Positions 28,761 through 38,705 of a DNA stretch of 64,000 nucleotides are shown here, one piece after another. How positions within the stretch are numbered: the first letter of the stretch is position 1; every line of letters begins with the position of its first letter. Origin of the DNA: CAWAMR01 sp963783095 (GTDB lineage: Bacteria; Planctomycetota; Planctomycetia; Gemmatales; Gemmataceae); contig CAWAMR010000021.1 of NCBI GenBank assembly GCA_963783095.1, positions 144,825 through 208,824 on the forward strand, in the 5' to 3' direction. A program made the translations under genes and the position numbers. Below the pieces are notes generated by a model. That model was not told the origin of the DNA, did not search any database, and saw only the letters and a list, made by a program, of their open reading frames with translations.

Positions 28761-30121
28761 TCAACCCAATTTCCAAGGCTCCCGGTACGCATAAGTCAAA
28801 AACCGATTCGCTTCCTCGTCGTTCGTGATGCGTTCGCTTTTCGCATCCCAGGTGAGCAGCCTTTTGCGAACCATGGCGATCTTCGCCAACAAAGTCGCGG
28901 TCGTGGAGCGATGCCCTACTTCAACGGGACAATGCGTCGTCTTTCGGCTTTTGATGCAATCCAGAAAGTTACGGACATGGGCAGCGGTGTCGGATGACCC
29001 TTTCAATGGTCCTCCAGGCGGAACTGCGGTTCGGGCACGCTTCATCGATCTGGCTTGATCGCTGTTTTCTTTGCGCTCCAGTGGGCTGAGTGCCGGCAAC
29101 TCCAGGTTCCGGTTGTTTTCGGGGATGATTTCCCACCCCTTGCCTTCTTGAAGCAATAGCGTCCCCTTGGTGCCGCGAAATTCCGTTTCCACGCCCCGAA
29201 GATTCCCCGGCGAAGCGTTGGCGTTGAATTGCGAAAAAGTTGCCAGGCAGCCGTCGTACTCCCAAACCACTTCCATCGTGTCGGGAATTTCGCGGTTATC
29301 TTCCACGACGTATTTGCCACCCATCGCGCAGACCGATTTGGGTGCATCTTGACCGAGCGCCCATTGAATCACATCCAGATAATGGGTGCCGAAATTCGTG
29401 AGTTGGCCGCCCGAGTAATCGTAAAACCAGCGGAATTTATAGAGACAGCGGTTCGGATTGTAGGCGACCTTAGGTGCCGGGCCAAGCCAGGTGTCCCAGT
29501 CAAGTCCCTTGGGCGGATCGCAGTCGGGCGGGTTGCCGATGCCCATCGGCGATTCGTTGCGCAGGTGATAGGCCTTGGCCACGGTCACCTTGCCGATACG
29601 CCATCCCGAATCAGTTTGACCGCCTCCATGATGTAGTCGGCAGAACGGCGATGAAGGCCCACCTGCGTGACTCGCTTCTTTTCCTGCGCCACCTTGACCA
29701 TCCTCTGGCCTTCGCCGATCGTAAGCGAAAGCGGTTTCTCGACATAGACATCTTTTTCGGCCTTGCAGGCATCCACACAGTGCATTGCGTGCCAGTGATC
29801 GGGGGTTGCGACGACCACTGCGTCGATGCTCTTGTCTTCGAGCATTTTTCGATAGTCGTGATACAGTGTCGCCTTGCCGCCTGCCTTTCGATTCGCAGGT
29901 GCGAGGTAGGGTTCGTAGAGATCGCAGAACGCAACGACCTCGCAATCCTTGTGGGTCAAAAAGGCATCGAGGACTTGATCGCCGCGATTACCAACCCCGA
30001 TGAAACCGACACGAATCCGATCGTTCGCGCCGACGGGTTTTGCGGAGGCTGGAAGCGTGGCCAGCGTACCGGCCAGGGCAAGGCTTGTCGTGAAGGCTCG
30101 ACGATCCATCGGGGTAGTCAT
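28761..30121 (-). CDS. Gfo/Idh/MocA family oxidoreductase with Tat-like signal, one frameshift
   Basis: The ATG at 30121 gives TPMDRRAFTTSLALAGTLA, a twin-arginine-like leader usual for this planctomycete group. The Rossmann domain shows RVGFIGVGNRGDQVLDAF, VVVATPDHWHAMHCVDAC and the catalytic-region EKPLSLTIGEG. At about 29598-29606 one base is missing; the reading continues GKVTVAKAYHLRNES, WLGPAPKVAYNPNR, YDYSGGQLTNFGTHYLDVI and EFRGTKGTLLL. About 452 residues. It is probably an NAD(P)-dependent sugar or cyclitol dehydrogenase exported folded with cofactor. Both halves are intact. Confidence 0.88.
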
Positions 30122-30225
30122 GATTGAATCTCCGAAGTAGTGTGAAACCACCACACCAGATCAAGAAAACCGGCTTACTGTATCACAGGGCTACAGAGCC
30201 GAAATCGTAATGTTGAAAAGGCTCG

Positions 30226-30376
30226 CCCTTGGCGAGCGTCGGTGCGTTAGCCCGACGTGGACTTCCACAGGCAACTCGTTCGCTTTTCACCAGGGACTCG
30301 AAGTTGCAGATGAAGGACGGGCGAACCGGCGCTGGAAGCCCACGTCGGGCTAACGCCCCGACGCTCGCCTACGGCG
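30226..30376. repeat. Intergenic inverted repeat
   Basis: The gap 30122-30443 carries no gene. GGCGAGCGTCGG and GCGTTAGCCCGACGTGG on the left pair with CCACGTCGGGCTAACGC and CCGACGCTCGCC on the right (30336-30369), leaving a loop of about 70 bases. Confidence 0.85.
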
Positions 30377-30443
30377 ACACTCTTTCGGTGCGGTTCCTCT
30401 CACGCCGCGTCCACCGTGGCTTTGTGGATAGTCATCAATCGTT

Positions 30444-30989
30444 TCATTTCTTCTCGATCAATTTCGGCAATGTCTCGGCAATTTTCTTGATCGCTGCCTC
30501 GTTCAATTCCCCGCTGCGAAAGGCGAAATTGGCCAGCACCTTTCGATTGGAATAGAGCATCACCGTTACTTCAGCGTCATTATTCAATTTGTAACTGGGC
30601 GGGCCGACCGGATCATCGAACACGCCCACCGGCAACGTCTTGAGCCCTGCCTGTTTACCCCATTTGCCGAGGTCATCGAGGCTAATCGTCTTTTCTCCCA
30701 GGACCGTCATCCAGCGGACTGCATCTTTAGACTGCGTCGTGATAAAATCGTCGCATTTCACCAATAGTTTCCCCAGCGGTTCGGAGACTTTTCGGCTAAA
30801 TACGATGATGGCCGGTTTCTCGGCCGTTTCGCAGATGTAACAGGTTTGTTGGCCCCGTTGCGGGCCTGTCGCAACGAGGAAACTATAAGGCCCGGGTCGT
30901 TGTCCGGACTTCAAACCCGATACGCAGGGATCGGCAGCAGGTGAGAACGAAGCCAAAACCAGGATCAGGATTAGTGTGAATGTTCGCAT
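30444..30989 (-). CDS. Secreted thioredoxin-fold-like protein of unknown function
   Basis: 181 residues with signal peptide (FTLILILVLASFSPAADP). A CYIC motif near residue 50 (QTCYICETAEKPAIIVFSRK) is placed as in thioredoxin-like folds, and later DLGKWGKQAGLKTLPVGVFDD resembles the second half of that fold, with a loop carrying a proline. It ends AETLPKLIEKK. It may act in periplasmic redox chemistry, but the CxxC is unusual and the fold is only inferred. Confidence 0.6.
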   Translation of the reverse strand: MRTFTLILILVLASFSPAADPCVSGLKSGQRPGPYSFLVATGPQRGQQTCYICETAEKPAIIVFSRKVSEPLGKLLVKCDDFITTQSKDAVRWMTVLGEKTISLDDLGKWGKQAGLKTLPVGVFDDPVGPPSYKLNNDAEVTVMLYSNRKVLANFAFRSGELNEAAIKKIAETLPKLIEKK

Positions 30990-31035
30990 GGATGCTTCGG
31001 GGTTGGTGGTTCTCGATCAGAACATTATCGCGTCT

Positions 31036-32712
31036 TCATCGTCCCGATGAGGGAATGCCCGCACTTGTCGTCATGGGCGAACGGGTGGTAATCTTTTCGG
31101 CTCGGTGAACCATGGCTTCCTTCAACGCCTCGAAATGTTTGCTGTCGGCTTTGTTCCAACAGCGTCGCGCCAGCGCATGATAACGCTGCGCTTCATCACC
31201 CCGGCCCTGACGCTCGCACAATGCATACATCCCGAGAGCGGCTCGAACACAACCGGCATCGTGAGCGAGAGCTTCGAGGAACGCTTCTTCCGCTCGTTCG
31301 GCATTGCCCGCTTCCAAAGCGCCGACACCCCAACTCTCCATGTAGTCGGCACCGTGGCCCCAGGAGTGATCGAAATAGTTACCCTTGGTCTTGTTCACCA
31401 CTTGTTCCAGCAATTTCAACCCGGCATCGCCGGAGCCTTGCTGACATAAGAGTCTGCCCTGGGTTTCCAGGAACCGCAATTCGAGGCGACGATCGTTTTT
31501 CTTTTTCTGCTGGGCTTGTTGGAGCACGTCCACTTCGGCGGAAGCGCGAGTTGTTTCACCTTGTTCCAGGTACAAAAGCGCTCCCAAATAAGCCCCCGTG
31601 GCTTTGTCGGTCTTGCGGTACTGATTGACGATTTTCGATGCCTCAGCCCAGTTGCGCTCACCCAGATACATATCGAACCACTGCGTCTGGTACTTTTGAT
31701 TATGCTTCTCGGCTTCCTTCTTCGCCGCTTCGGCCTCAGCGAATCTTCCGTCGTGGACCAGGCCCGTTGTTAATGTTTCCAGATGATGGAAATACTGCCA
31801 ATCCTCGCTGGGTTTTACGTTCATCGTCTTGTGATAAGCCTTCTGCATTTCGATCGCCCGCGACGACCAGTCGGAAGAGTGTTCCCACTTGCCGATCCTC
31901 ATCGCCAAATGCGCCTGCATGTGAAACGCATGGGGGATTCCCGGCGACGATGCCATATACGCCTCGGCGTATTGCCAACCCAGGGCCGGTCGCTGGTAAC
32001 CTTCAAAAAAGTGAACCAATTCATGTGAGGCCCCCGGATGGATCGGGTTGACTCGAAGAAGAGCCTTGTAATAGGGAATGGCTTCGGTTCCTCCGGCGAG
32101 CTGAGCGCGGGCAAACCAGCCTTCTTCATCATCGTCGTAAATTGTCAGCAGTTGATCCAGCGATTCCGTCGCTTTTTTCTTGCGATCCTCGGGCCTTGTT
32201 CCGGCAAGGATTCCTTTTTCGTGGAGCCTGGCCGTGATCAGGAGCTGCTCGCGGTGGCTTGCTTTGGGCATAAGCGATTGCGCCTTCAATAATGCTTTGG
32301 TCGAATCGCCGCGCCCCCATTTTTCCAATCCCCGGCTCAACAAGTACCACGCAAAGGCACATTGAGGATCGCGGATGACGGCATTCTCAGCGGAACGGGC
32401 CGCTTCCATCCAAACATAGGAGTAGTAGAAGCCCAGCGATTGATCGATGAATTGCTGGCATTCCGGCGCTGATGTGCTCGCCCGGTACTTGTAATGACAG
32501 AGATTCGGCATGAGTTTGCCGGGCGAAAGCAAAGTCAACGGCATCCGATCATCCAATGCAACCAGAACCATTGCGGGAGCATAGACCGAAACGACCGCAC
32601 GGATCGGCGGAAGATTCGTCTTGGACAGCGGAGAAGGTATATAAGTGGAGTCGGCGAAGGCAGTAGATGCCGAAAGACTTAATCCGAGGACGAGATAGAT
32701 TCTAAGCAACAT
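31036..32712 (-). CDS. Secreted tetratricopeptide-repeat protein
   Basis: 558 residues, no frame break. Signal peptide LLRIYLVLGLSLSASTAFAD. From about residue 85 helix pairs of TPR type follow: FYYSYVWMEAARSAENAVI, FAWYLLSRGLEKWGRGD, KALLRVNPIHPGASHELVHFF-like LRVNPIHPGASHELVHFFE and AEKHNQKYQTQWFDMYLGE. The HPGASHELVH piece holds two histidines near a glutamate but not a true HExxH. A role in the envelope as a scaffold is likely. Alone, upstream of a hypothetical gene on the same strand. Confidence 0.8.
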   Translation of the reverse strand: MLLRIYLVLGLSLSASTAFADSTYIPSPLSKTNLPPIRAVVSVYAPAMVLVALDDRMPLTLLSPGKLMPNLCHYKYRASTSAPECQQFIDQSLGFYYSYVWMEAARSAENAVIRDPQCAFAWYLLSRGLEKWGRGDSTKALLKAQSLMPKASHREQLLITARLHEKGILAGTRPEDRKKKATESLDQLLTIYDDDEEGWFARAQLAGGTEAIPYYKALLRVNPIHPGASHELVHFFEGYQRPALGWQYAEAYMASSPGIPHAFHMQAHLAMRIGKWEHSSDWSSRAIEMQKAYHKTMNVKPSEDWQYFHHLETLTTGLVHDGRFAEAEAAKKEAEKHNQKYQTQWFDMYLGERNWAEASKIVNQYRKTDKATGAYLGALLYLEQGETTRASAEVDVLQQAQQKKKNDRRLELRFLETQGRLLCQQGSGDAGLKLLEQVVNKTKGNYFDHSWGHGADYMESWGVGALEAGNAERAEEAFLEALAHDAGCVRAALGMYALCERQGRGDEAQRYHALARRCWNKADSKHFEALKEAMVHRAEKITTRSPMTTSAGIPSSGR

Positions 32713-32826
32713 GAGACAGTCTCGATAATAGTGAGCGACCAGCTAATAATTGATTGTGCCGTGAAACCGGCTCAAGGTCCAGAAAAAAGAAGACAGAAAG
32801 TAGAGAGATGCTCGCCGGGCTACTCT

Positions 32827-33924
32827 CTACCACAACCAAACTCGTTTCCCAAACCGTTGTCGCAGAGCTTCCGCTGCCTTATCGCTAATGGGGTTATCTC
32901 CCAGAATCAGCTCCCTTACTTCACCCAAATGTGGCGACCTTGCCAGTGCCATCGCTCCAGAATCGCCAATCCGGTTGTTCCGCAAATAAAGACAACGAGC
33001 GTGATGATCGAGAATGGGTGATGATGCCAGCGCGACCGCGCCTGGATTGCCAATGCGATTGTTGGCGAGATACAGCACCTGCAATTTTTCGTGATGGGTC
33101 GCTTCGGCCAGGGCGATAGCGCCTTCATCTGCGATCTCGTTTCCGGTCAAATAGAGCGAGTGAAGTTTTGTCAGGTGAATCGATTGCGCCAGCGCCACGG
33201 CACCGCGCGTTCCAGCCCGAGTCCAGTCCAGACTCAAAGTCCGGAGGTTTCCAAGTTTTGCCGACTCCGCCAATAACTCAGCACCGTCCTCGAAAATCTG
33301 ATTGCTATCGAGATCGAGTAGCCGAAGTTTCTCGACAATCGGCGAACCGGCCAAAGCCCGAATCCCGGCCGTGGCGATGACGTTATGGCGGAGTTTGAGT
33401 TCCCTTAACTGTACCAGATGAGGCGACGCTGCCAGGGCTTCCAGACCTGCGTTTCCAATGCGGTTGCCATCGTCCAAATCGAGAATGCGGACCTGACTGA
33501 GTGAATTGGTTTCTGCCAGCCGACGAGCTTCCGGCACGAAGACTCCGTGCAAACTGAGCCGTTGAATCGGTGTAGCTTCAAAGATTTCCGCAGCATGGGT
33601 AAACAACGAATGTGGATCGTCGATCCGAACGCCGGCGACAAAACCGCGCTCAAATGCTTCCCAGTGGACGCCCTGCAACATCGGCAAACGATGCTTCCAT
33701 TCGGCCTGATAACGGGAGAGCAATTCCTGTTCGCGCGCTTTCAACAATGCGTGATGAGGAGCGTAACTCGGAGTTTTCGCCAATTCGCACTGGAGCCGAA
33801 TGAACTCAGCGCGTTCGCTTCGATCGTTTTCTTCGAGGTAATCGGCATAAACAAGTCGAGGAGTGTCCTCATCCGGAACGGAAAGGATGGTTCGCAGGAA
33901 AGCGGCATCGGCAGTATCGGCCAT
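32827..33924 (-). CDS. TIGR02996-domain protein with leucine-rich repeats
   Basis: 365 residues. The first 45 are the TIGR02996 domain (FLRTILSVPDEDTPRLVYAD, then WL-type YLEENDRSERAEFIRLQCEL). From about 120 on come some eight leucine-rich repeats of the ribonuclease-inhibitor kind, each like LRELKLRHNVIATAGIRAL or LHSLYLTGNEIADEGAIAL, with period about 24-28. No signal peptide. This combination is characteristic of Gemmata-like planctomycetes; it serves as a binding surface for an unknown partner. Confidence 0.92.
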   Translation of the reverse strand: MADTADAAFLRTILSVPDEDTPRLVYADYLEENDRSERAEFIRLQCELAKTPSYAPHHALLKAREQELLSRYQAEWKHRLPMLQGVHWEAFERGFVAGVRIDDPHSLFTHAAEIFEATPIQRLSLHGVFVPEARRLAETNSLSQVRILDLDDGNRIGNAGLEALAASPHLVQLRELKLRHNVIATAGIRALAGSPIVEKLRLLDLDSNQIFEDGAELLAESAKLGNLRTLSLDWTRAGTRGAVALAQSIHLTKLHSLYLTGNEIADEGAIALAEATHHEKLQVLYLANNRIGNPGAVALASSPILDHHARCLYLRNNRIGDSGAMALARSPHLGEVRELILGDNPISDKAAEALRQRFGKRVWLW

Positions 33925-33998
33925 GCTTCAATTATATACCTCATCGCGAGTAAAAAAGAGAGATTCACACTTGGGCAACGATTCCGCCGCCCCGCCCC

Positions 33999-34147
33999 AA
34001 AACCAGCCTCGAAGCCATCGGCTGGAGCCTTGCTGGCGCGTCGGGTTAACGATACATCTGCATTCCCAGAGGCCAGAAAACCGCAAGTGCGTCGTTGTTA
34101 ACCCGACGCGCCAGCGAGGCTCCAGCCGATGGCTTCGAGGCTGGTTT
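33999..34147. repeat. Large intergenic palindrome
   Basis: Arms of about 50 bases: AAACCAGCCTCGAAGCCATC and GGCTGGAGCC...CGCGTCGGGTTAAC on the left pair with GTTAACCCGACGCG...GGCTCCAGCC and GATGGCTTCGAGGCTGGTTT on the right. It fills most of the gap 33925-34358 between divergent genes; the remaining 200 bases before ino1 show no gene. Confidence 0.92.
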
Positions 34148-34358
34148 CTGACACACCGAGAACGGCTCATTCTTTACCTCGTGCAGTATAGAAACCTGGA
34201 CGCTGTGAGGTGCAGGGTGCTCGAAACAACATCTTCAAAATCAACTTTCAAGCAAGCCAGCCGGGTCTGTCCTTGACCGACTGCGTTCTGCGCCCGACAA
34301 TGAATACTTCGTCCCTCCTCCGGTACGACCGGCCCTCCATTTGCATATTCCGCTTGTT

Positions 34359-35560
34359 ATGCCCCAACCAAACGTCGGATTATGGTTCATCGGTGCCTTC
34401 GGCAGCGTCGGCAGCACAGCTGCTCTCGGATTGTCGGCCATTGCGCGGGTTGCAAACTCCGGTCGGCATGGTGACGGCCTTGCCGCTGTTTTCACATCTG
34501 GATCTCGATGAGTTGCCGAGTTTCGTTGTCGGCGGTCACGACATTCGGAGAACCGGGTTTATGCATACGGTTCGCGAACTGCATTCCCGGTCCAACATCT
34601 TTCCGGAACACCATCTTACGGCATGTGCTCCGGACCTTGAGGTCTGGTCGGCAAACGTCCGCCCCGGCACGATATTGCAAACCGGTTCCACCATCAGTGC
34701 GCTGGCCGATTTGCCCGAAGTTGAGCGGGTTCGTACACCCAGGGAAGCGATCGATCGCATCCAGACCGATCTGAAAGCGTTCCGCGAAAAGAATGAACTC
34801 CAACAAGTTGTCGTCGTCAACGTGGCCTCAACCGAACCACCTTTTGAAACGGGGCCGGACCACTCCTCGATGGAACGGCTCAACAAGCTCCTCGATCGCA
34901 ACGGTTCGACGACGTTGCCGGCCAGCAGCATCTACGCTTACGCTGCCATCGATCTGGGGCTGCCCTATGTCAATTTTACGCCATCGTTGGGCAGTTCTTT
35001 ACCAGCGCTGGACGAACTGGCGCGGGTCCGAAAAGTTCCTTAGGCAGGAAAAGATGGAAAAACCGGCGAGACTTTGTTGAAGGCGGTACTCGCACCGATG
35101 TTTGCCGCCCGGCAACCTGCACATCATGAGCTGGATCGGCCACAACATCCTCGGCGGCGGCGACGGCCGAACTCTTGCCGATCCGCACAACAAGTCAATC
35201 GAAAGTTCGCACCAAGGACGCGATACTCCCCGAGATCTTGGGCTATAAGCCGCAAACGCATGTCTCGATCGAGTACGTCGAATCGCTGGACGACTGGAAG
35301 ACGGCCTGGGACCACATTCACTTCGAGGGTTTTCTCGGGAGTGAAAATGACGATGCAATTCACCTGGCAGGGGTGCGATGCGATTCTGGCCTCGCCGTTG
35401 GTGTTGGATCTGGCGCGGTTAACGCTTCTGGCACAGAGGCGCGGCGAAGTCCGGAGTGTTGCAACACCTGGCATGCTTCTTCAAAAGTCCGATCGGGGTG
35501 ACGGAGCACGATTTCCTCCAACAGTGGAACATACTGCGAGAGTATGTTGACAAGGCCTGA
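34359..35560 (+). CDS. ino1: Inositol-3-phosphate synthase, five frame changes and one in-frame stop
   Basis: Converts glucose 6-phosphate to inositol 3-phosphate with NAD. The ATG at 34359 gives VGLWFIGAFGSVGSTAALGL (NAD loop). Pieces in successive frames then give TALPLFSHLDLDELPSF, VGGHDIRRTGF, ASIYAY-like PASSIYAYAAIDLGLPYVN, LHIMSWIGHNILGGGDG, SKVRTKDAILPEILGYKP, WDHIHFEGFLG, MQFTWQGCDAILASPLV and FFKSPIGVTEHDF. Breaks are near 34445, 35110, 35188, 35340 and 35452, all plus one base, and a TAG stands at 35041-35043. The conserved segments are all present. Either a cluster of sequence errors or a young pseudogene; I cannot separate the two. Confidence 0.85.
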
Positions 35561-35576
35561 TCGTCTACCCGCTCGT

Positions 35577-35642
35577 GGCCGAATTCGCCAGAATTCGGGT
35601 TTCGCGTGGAAGGAAGACCCGAATTCTGGCGAATCCGGCTAC
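35577..35642. repeat. Intergenic palindrome, GAATTC family (second copy)
   Basis: GGCCGAATTCGCCAGAATTCGG is mirrored by CCCGAATTCTGGCGAATCCGGC with a short loop. Same family as 17925-17992. It separates ino1 from the sugar isomerase gene. Confidence 0.8.
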
Positions 35643-35662
35643 GGAAAAATTCGGAAGTACCC

Positions 35663-36504
35663 ATGAAACTTGCCTTCAGTACCAACGCCTATCTCAAATT
35701 CTCTTTTGCCGATGCCGTCTCTCGACTCGCCAAGATCGGTTATACCGGCGTCGAGATCATGGCCGACGTGCCGCATGCCTGGCCTGCCTATTTGCTTCCC
35801 GAACAAAAGCAGTCGATTCGCGATGCACTGGCGTCCAACCAATCTCGGCCATCTCGAATATCAACGCATTCATGATGCACGCGATAAGCGATCACCGCCA
35901 GCTTTTCTGGCATCCTTCCTGGATCGAGGCCGGACCCCACTATCGCCAGGTTCGCATTCTGCACACAAAACGGGCACTGACTCTCGCCAAAGAACTCGGT
36001 GCCACATGCATCACCACGGAGCCGGGCGGACCCGTTGAGCCGGGCACATCGTGGTCAGCAGCGTTGAAATTGTTCGTGGAAATGATCAAACCCGTTGCGG
36101 AACATGCCGAAAAAGAAGGAGTTTTGCTGCTCGTCGAACCCGAGCCGGAACTGCTGATTGAAACAGCGGAGCAATTCGAGGAGTTCATGACGCATATCGA
36201 TTCCCCAGCGGTGGGACTGAACTTCGACATCGGCCATCAATTCTGCGTGGGCGAAGACCCAGCACAATCGGTGCTTCGTCTTGGAAAATGGATCCGGCAC
36301 GTTCACCTGGAAGACATTGCGGCCACGCGAAAACATCACCATTTGATTCCGGGCGAGGGGGTCATTGACTTTCCACCGGTCTTGAAGGCGCTGAAGCAGG
36401 TCGGCTACGATGGCTGGATTACCATCGAACTTTATCCTTATGTCGATGATCCTGACCATGCGGCGAGAACGGCCCGCGAACGGATTGCGAAACTTTTGGA
36501 ATGA
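35663..36504 (+). CDS. Sugar phosphate isomerase/epimerase (xylose isomerase-like TIM barrel), one frameshift
   Basis: From the ATG at 35663: KLAFSTNAYLKFSFADAV and IGYTGVEIMADVPHAW, the start of an AP endonuclease 2/xylose isomerase-like barrel. At about 35838-35845 one base is missing; it continues ISAISNINAFMMHAI, LGATCITTEPGG, VLLLVEPEPEL with a metal-ligand glutamate, VGLNFDIGHQFCVGED, RHVHLEDIA and GWITIELYPYVDD. The Glu, Asp, His and Glu metal ligands are all in place. About 280 residues. Next to ino1, an inositol or sugar catabolic role is plausible but unproved. Confidence 0.85.
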
Positions 36505-36517
36505 GGATGGGCAAACC

Positions 36518-37297
36518 ATGCCACTGCACGATTGGACCGACGAACGATGTTGGGATAGCGTTCATCCGGTCTGGTTGACGTACCTTCTGGAATACGTGCA
36601 AGAACGGCTCCCGGAAGGGTACAAAGCGTTCCTTGGGGGCGTGCCTTCTTTGACCGTCGACTCAGGCCAAGGCAAGCCCGATGTCAGTGTCCGGCAATGG
36701 GAACCGGGAAGAGTTACCGAAACCGTGAAGAGTGATACGAGCCTGCTTGAACCCGACTTGGAAACGAGCGTCGCTTATCAGCTCGCTCCGCAGCGTGCCC
36801 TGCATGTAGACTTCCACGGGCAGTTGATCGCCGCACTCGAAATTGTGTCGCCGCGCAACAAGGATCGCACCGACGCCAAGGAAACTTATGCCAATCGCTA
36901 CCTCGGCTATCTCCGCCTGGGAGTGCATTTGTTGCTGGTCGATGTCTTACCGCGCCCTAAAGGTTATTCGTTCTCGGACGCTATCACGTCTGGTCTGGGT
37001 CTGGAACTGACGCCAATGCCGCCACCGTTCGCTTGCGCATACCGGGTCGGCGAGGCTGTGCCCGTTGGTGACGAAATGGGTAGCCTGGTAAGTCTCTGGC
37101 GTCGTTCTCTTCGTGTGGGAGCAACGCTGCCAACGCTACCGCTGCCTTTGAGTGTGCACCAGGAGGTGACAATCGATTTGGAGGAAACTTACTGTCGAGC
37201 TGCTAAGCGCATATCTCGATTAAGGAGACATTCATCAAGGAAGCTTAGCAAAGGGCAAAGGGTAAAACGAACGAAAAATAATTGTCGTCGGCGGTAG
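36518..37297 (+). CDS. DUF4058 family protein
   Basis: The ATG at 36518 lies 13 bases after the isomerase stop, so the genes are probably co-transcribed. 259 residues: MPLHDWTDERCWDSVHPVWL, VDFHGQLIAALEIVSPRNK and YLRLGVHLLLVDVLPRP, the marks of DUF4058, whose core resembles restriction-endonuclease-like folds (E-x-V/S pattern ALEIVSPRNK). The last 40 residues are very basic and do not look like other members, hinting at a small frame error near 37190. Function unknown. Confidence 0.8.
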   Translation: MPLHDWTDERCWDSVHPVWLTYLLEYVQERLPEGYKAFLGGVPSLTVDSGQGKPDVSVRQWEPGRVTETVKSDTSLLEPDLETSVAYQLAPQRALHVDFHGQLIAALEIVSPRNKDRTDAKETYANRYLGYLRLGVHLLLVDVLPRPKGYSFSDAITSGLGLELTPMPPPFACAYRVGEAVPVGDEMGSLVSLWRRSLRVGATLPTLPLPLSVHQEVTIDLEETYCRAAKRISRLRRHSSRKLSKGQRVKRTKNNCRRR

Positions 37298-37502
37298 AAG
37301 GTCGGCGAAGTTCGTCAATGTTGATGTATCCATGCCGCTGGTAGGCCCTCTCTGTGGCACGAGCAGACCGTGCATGCACGCGGTCGCGGATCGCTGGATC
37401 AAGGGCAATGCCCCTGAAGGCAAAGTCGTGAACAGCTTGGCGGTCAGCGGCGATGGTTGCCGGATCATCGAGAAGATCAGGGATGGTAAGGTTCTCGTTC
37501 AT
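37245..37502 (-). CDS. Small antitoxin-like hypothetical protein
   Basis: 85 residues from the ATG at 37502 (GGAAA upstream): MNENLTIPDLLDDPATIAAD, then ALDPAIRDRVHARSARATER and INIDELRRP. The pattern 'PLDP.(I/V)..RV..R..R.TE' is common in short planctomycete proteins and resembles type II antitoxins that precede toxin genes, but no toxin follows; downstream is the convergent DUF4058 gene, whose end it overlaps. It stands next to dinD on the same strand. Confidence 0.55.
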   Translation of the reverse strand: MNENLTIPDLLDDPATIAADRQAVHDFAFRGIALDPAIRDRVHARSARATERAYQRHGYINIDELRRPSTADDNYFSFVLPFALC

Positions 37503-37610
37503 AACGTCATTTTCCAAGAAAATAGCCATGAATCAATATCGGCTGAAGCTCCTTTTGGCTTGAGGATTACGGTGAGAGGGACCGGATATCGCACGATACT
37601 TGACGATACT

Positions 37611-38453
37611 TCATTCCGGCTTCGGTTTCTTTTTCTTACCGTCCAATTTCTTGAAGCTTTTCTGGGTCTTCTTGATTGCCGACTTCGTCTCTTTGATGTC
37701 GCCCGTTAATGGCAAGTCTTCAGGTCTTGTGCCACTGATCTTCAGCATAGTTGCGCGAACGACACTTCCGACTTCTTCGGCCGCTGCTTCGCTCGGCCTT
37801 TGGCCGGTGATGTTATTCTTCTTTAACTTGGCTTCAGTTTGTGTCAGCCGAAACAGATTCGCGGCCAATTCTTCCAGCCCCATGAAATCGAGAAGCGGTT
37901 TTCTCAGATCGGGCATTCCTTTGTAGATCTTCAACTGGGCCAGGTTCATGTTGTAGAGTCCGCGGTACCCAGCATTTTGAAAAAACTGGTAATGCTCGAC
38001 GCCAGAACTCTTGGCGACACCCGAAAGTATTTTTTCCTGGGCCGTAATATCTTCTCTCATGGCAAGACGTTCGCAGTTCTCCGCATTTTCAATAGCCTCC
38101 TTGAACTGCGTCGCGATCGCCGCAAAGTACGCTATCGCTTTCTGCACTTGCTCCTTCTTATTGTCGCAAAACATCGTGGTTAAATAGCAGGCGAAACGAG
38201 ATAGCCTGTAATCTTCGAGAGTTTGCTCTTCGACGACCGTCTTGACCGCCGTGAAGTTTTCTTCGATCGCTATTCCCAACTGAGTACAAATACCAATGGC
38301 CTTATTGATCGCTTTTTTGAAACTCGGCCAATTGTCGTACCCAAGGAACTTCATGAGATCCAAGGCATACCAGAAGTGGTAGCCGTTTGATTTTCCGAAC
38401 GCTTCAAAAGAGGTGTCGCCATCCACAAAATGAAAAACTTCGAGTTGCGACAT
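37611..38453 (-). CDS. dinD: DNA-damage-inducible protein D homologue
   Basis: 280 residues that follow E. coli DinD along the length: WYALDLMKFLGYDNWPSFKK (BRO/KilA-N-like DNA-binding part), YRLSRFACYLTTMFCDNKKE, AYFAAIATQFKEAIENAE, HYQFFQNAGYRGLYNMNLAQ, DFMGLEELAANLFRLTQTE and GSVVRATMLKISGTRPEDLP. DinD counters RecA filaments and in E. coli is under LexA. A Lys-rich tail ends it. An inverted repeat lies 60-100 bases upstream. No frame break. Confidence 0.9.
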   Translation of the reverse strand: MSQLEVFHFVDGDTSFEAFGKSNGYHFWYALDLMKFLGYDNWPSFKKAINKAIGICTQLGIAIEENFTAVKTVVEEQTLEDYRLSRFACYLTTMFCDNKKEQVQKAIAYFAAIATQFKEAIENAENCERLAMREDITAQEKILSGVAKSSGVEHYQFFQNAGYRGLYNMNLAQLKIYKGMPDLRKPLLDFMGLEELAANLFRLTQTEAKLKKNNITGQRPSEAAAEEVGSVVRATMLKISGTRPEDLPLTGDIKETKSAIKKTQKSFKKLDGKKKKPKPE

Positions 38454-38510
38454 TGCGGCTTCTTTCGCCTAAAGTTGGAATTTGCAGAGATTATCCTATT
38501 GCCGCGCCCT

Positions 38511-38552
38511 TGGACAAGTGTATAAATTTTCAGAATCTAATAGGTTTGTCCA
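38511..38552. promoter_or_regulatory. Inverted repeat upstream of dinD, possible operator
   Basis: TGGACAA at 38511 and TTGTCCA at 38546 are exact inverse copies, separated by a 28-base A/T-rich centre that may contain the dinD promoter. A damage-responsive repressor site is one possibility; the LexA site of this lineage cannot be told from one copy. A terminator is less likely because the loop is long. Confidence 0.35.
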
Positions 38553-38705
38553 GGTCGATTGCACGATCTTCCACGAAATCTTCTTGCCTTTTGCTGCTAC
38601 AGCATCCACAATGTCAGCGGGTCAAGTCATTCTTCTCCACTGGATGTCTGGAATCGCGTAAAATAATAAGTGATTCCTTTTCGGAACGTGTGGAGGCGAA
38701 ACCCA

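Noticed and set aside
38511..38552. Rho-independent terminator
   Set aside because: Arms of 7 bp with a 28-base loop and no U run; it lies in a promoter region.
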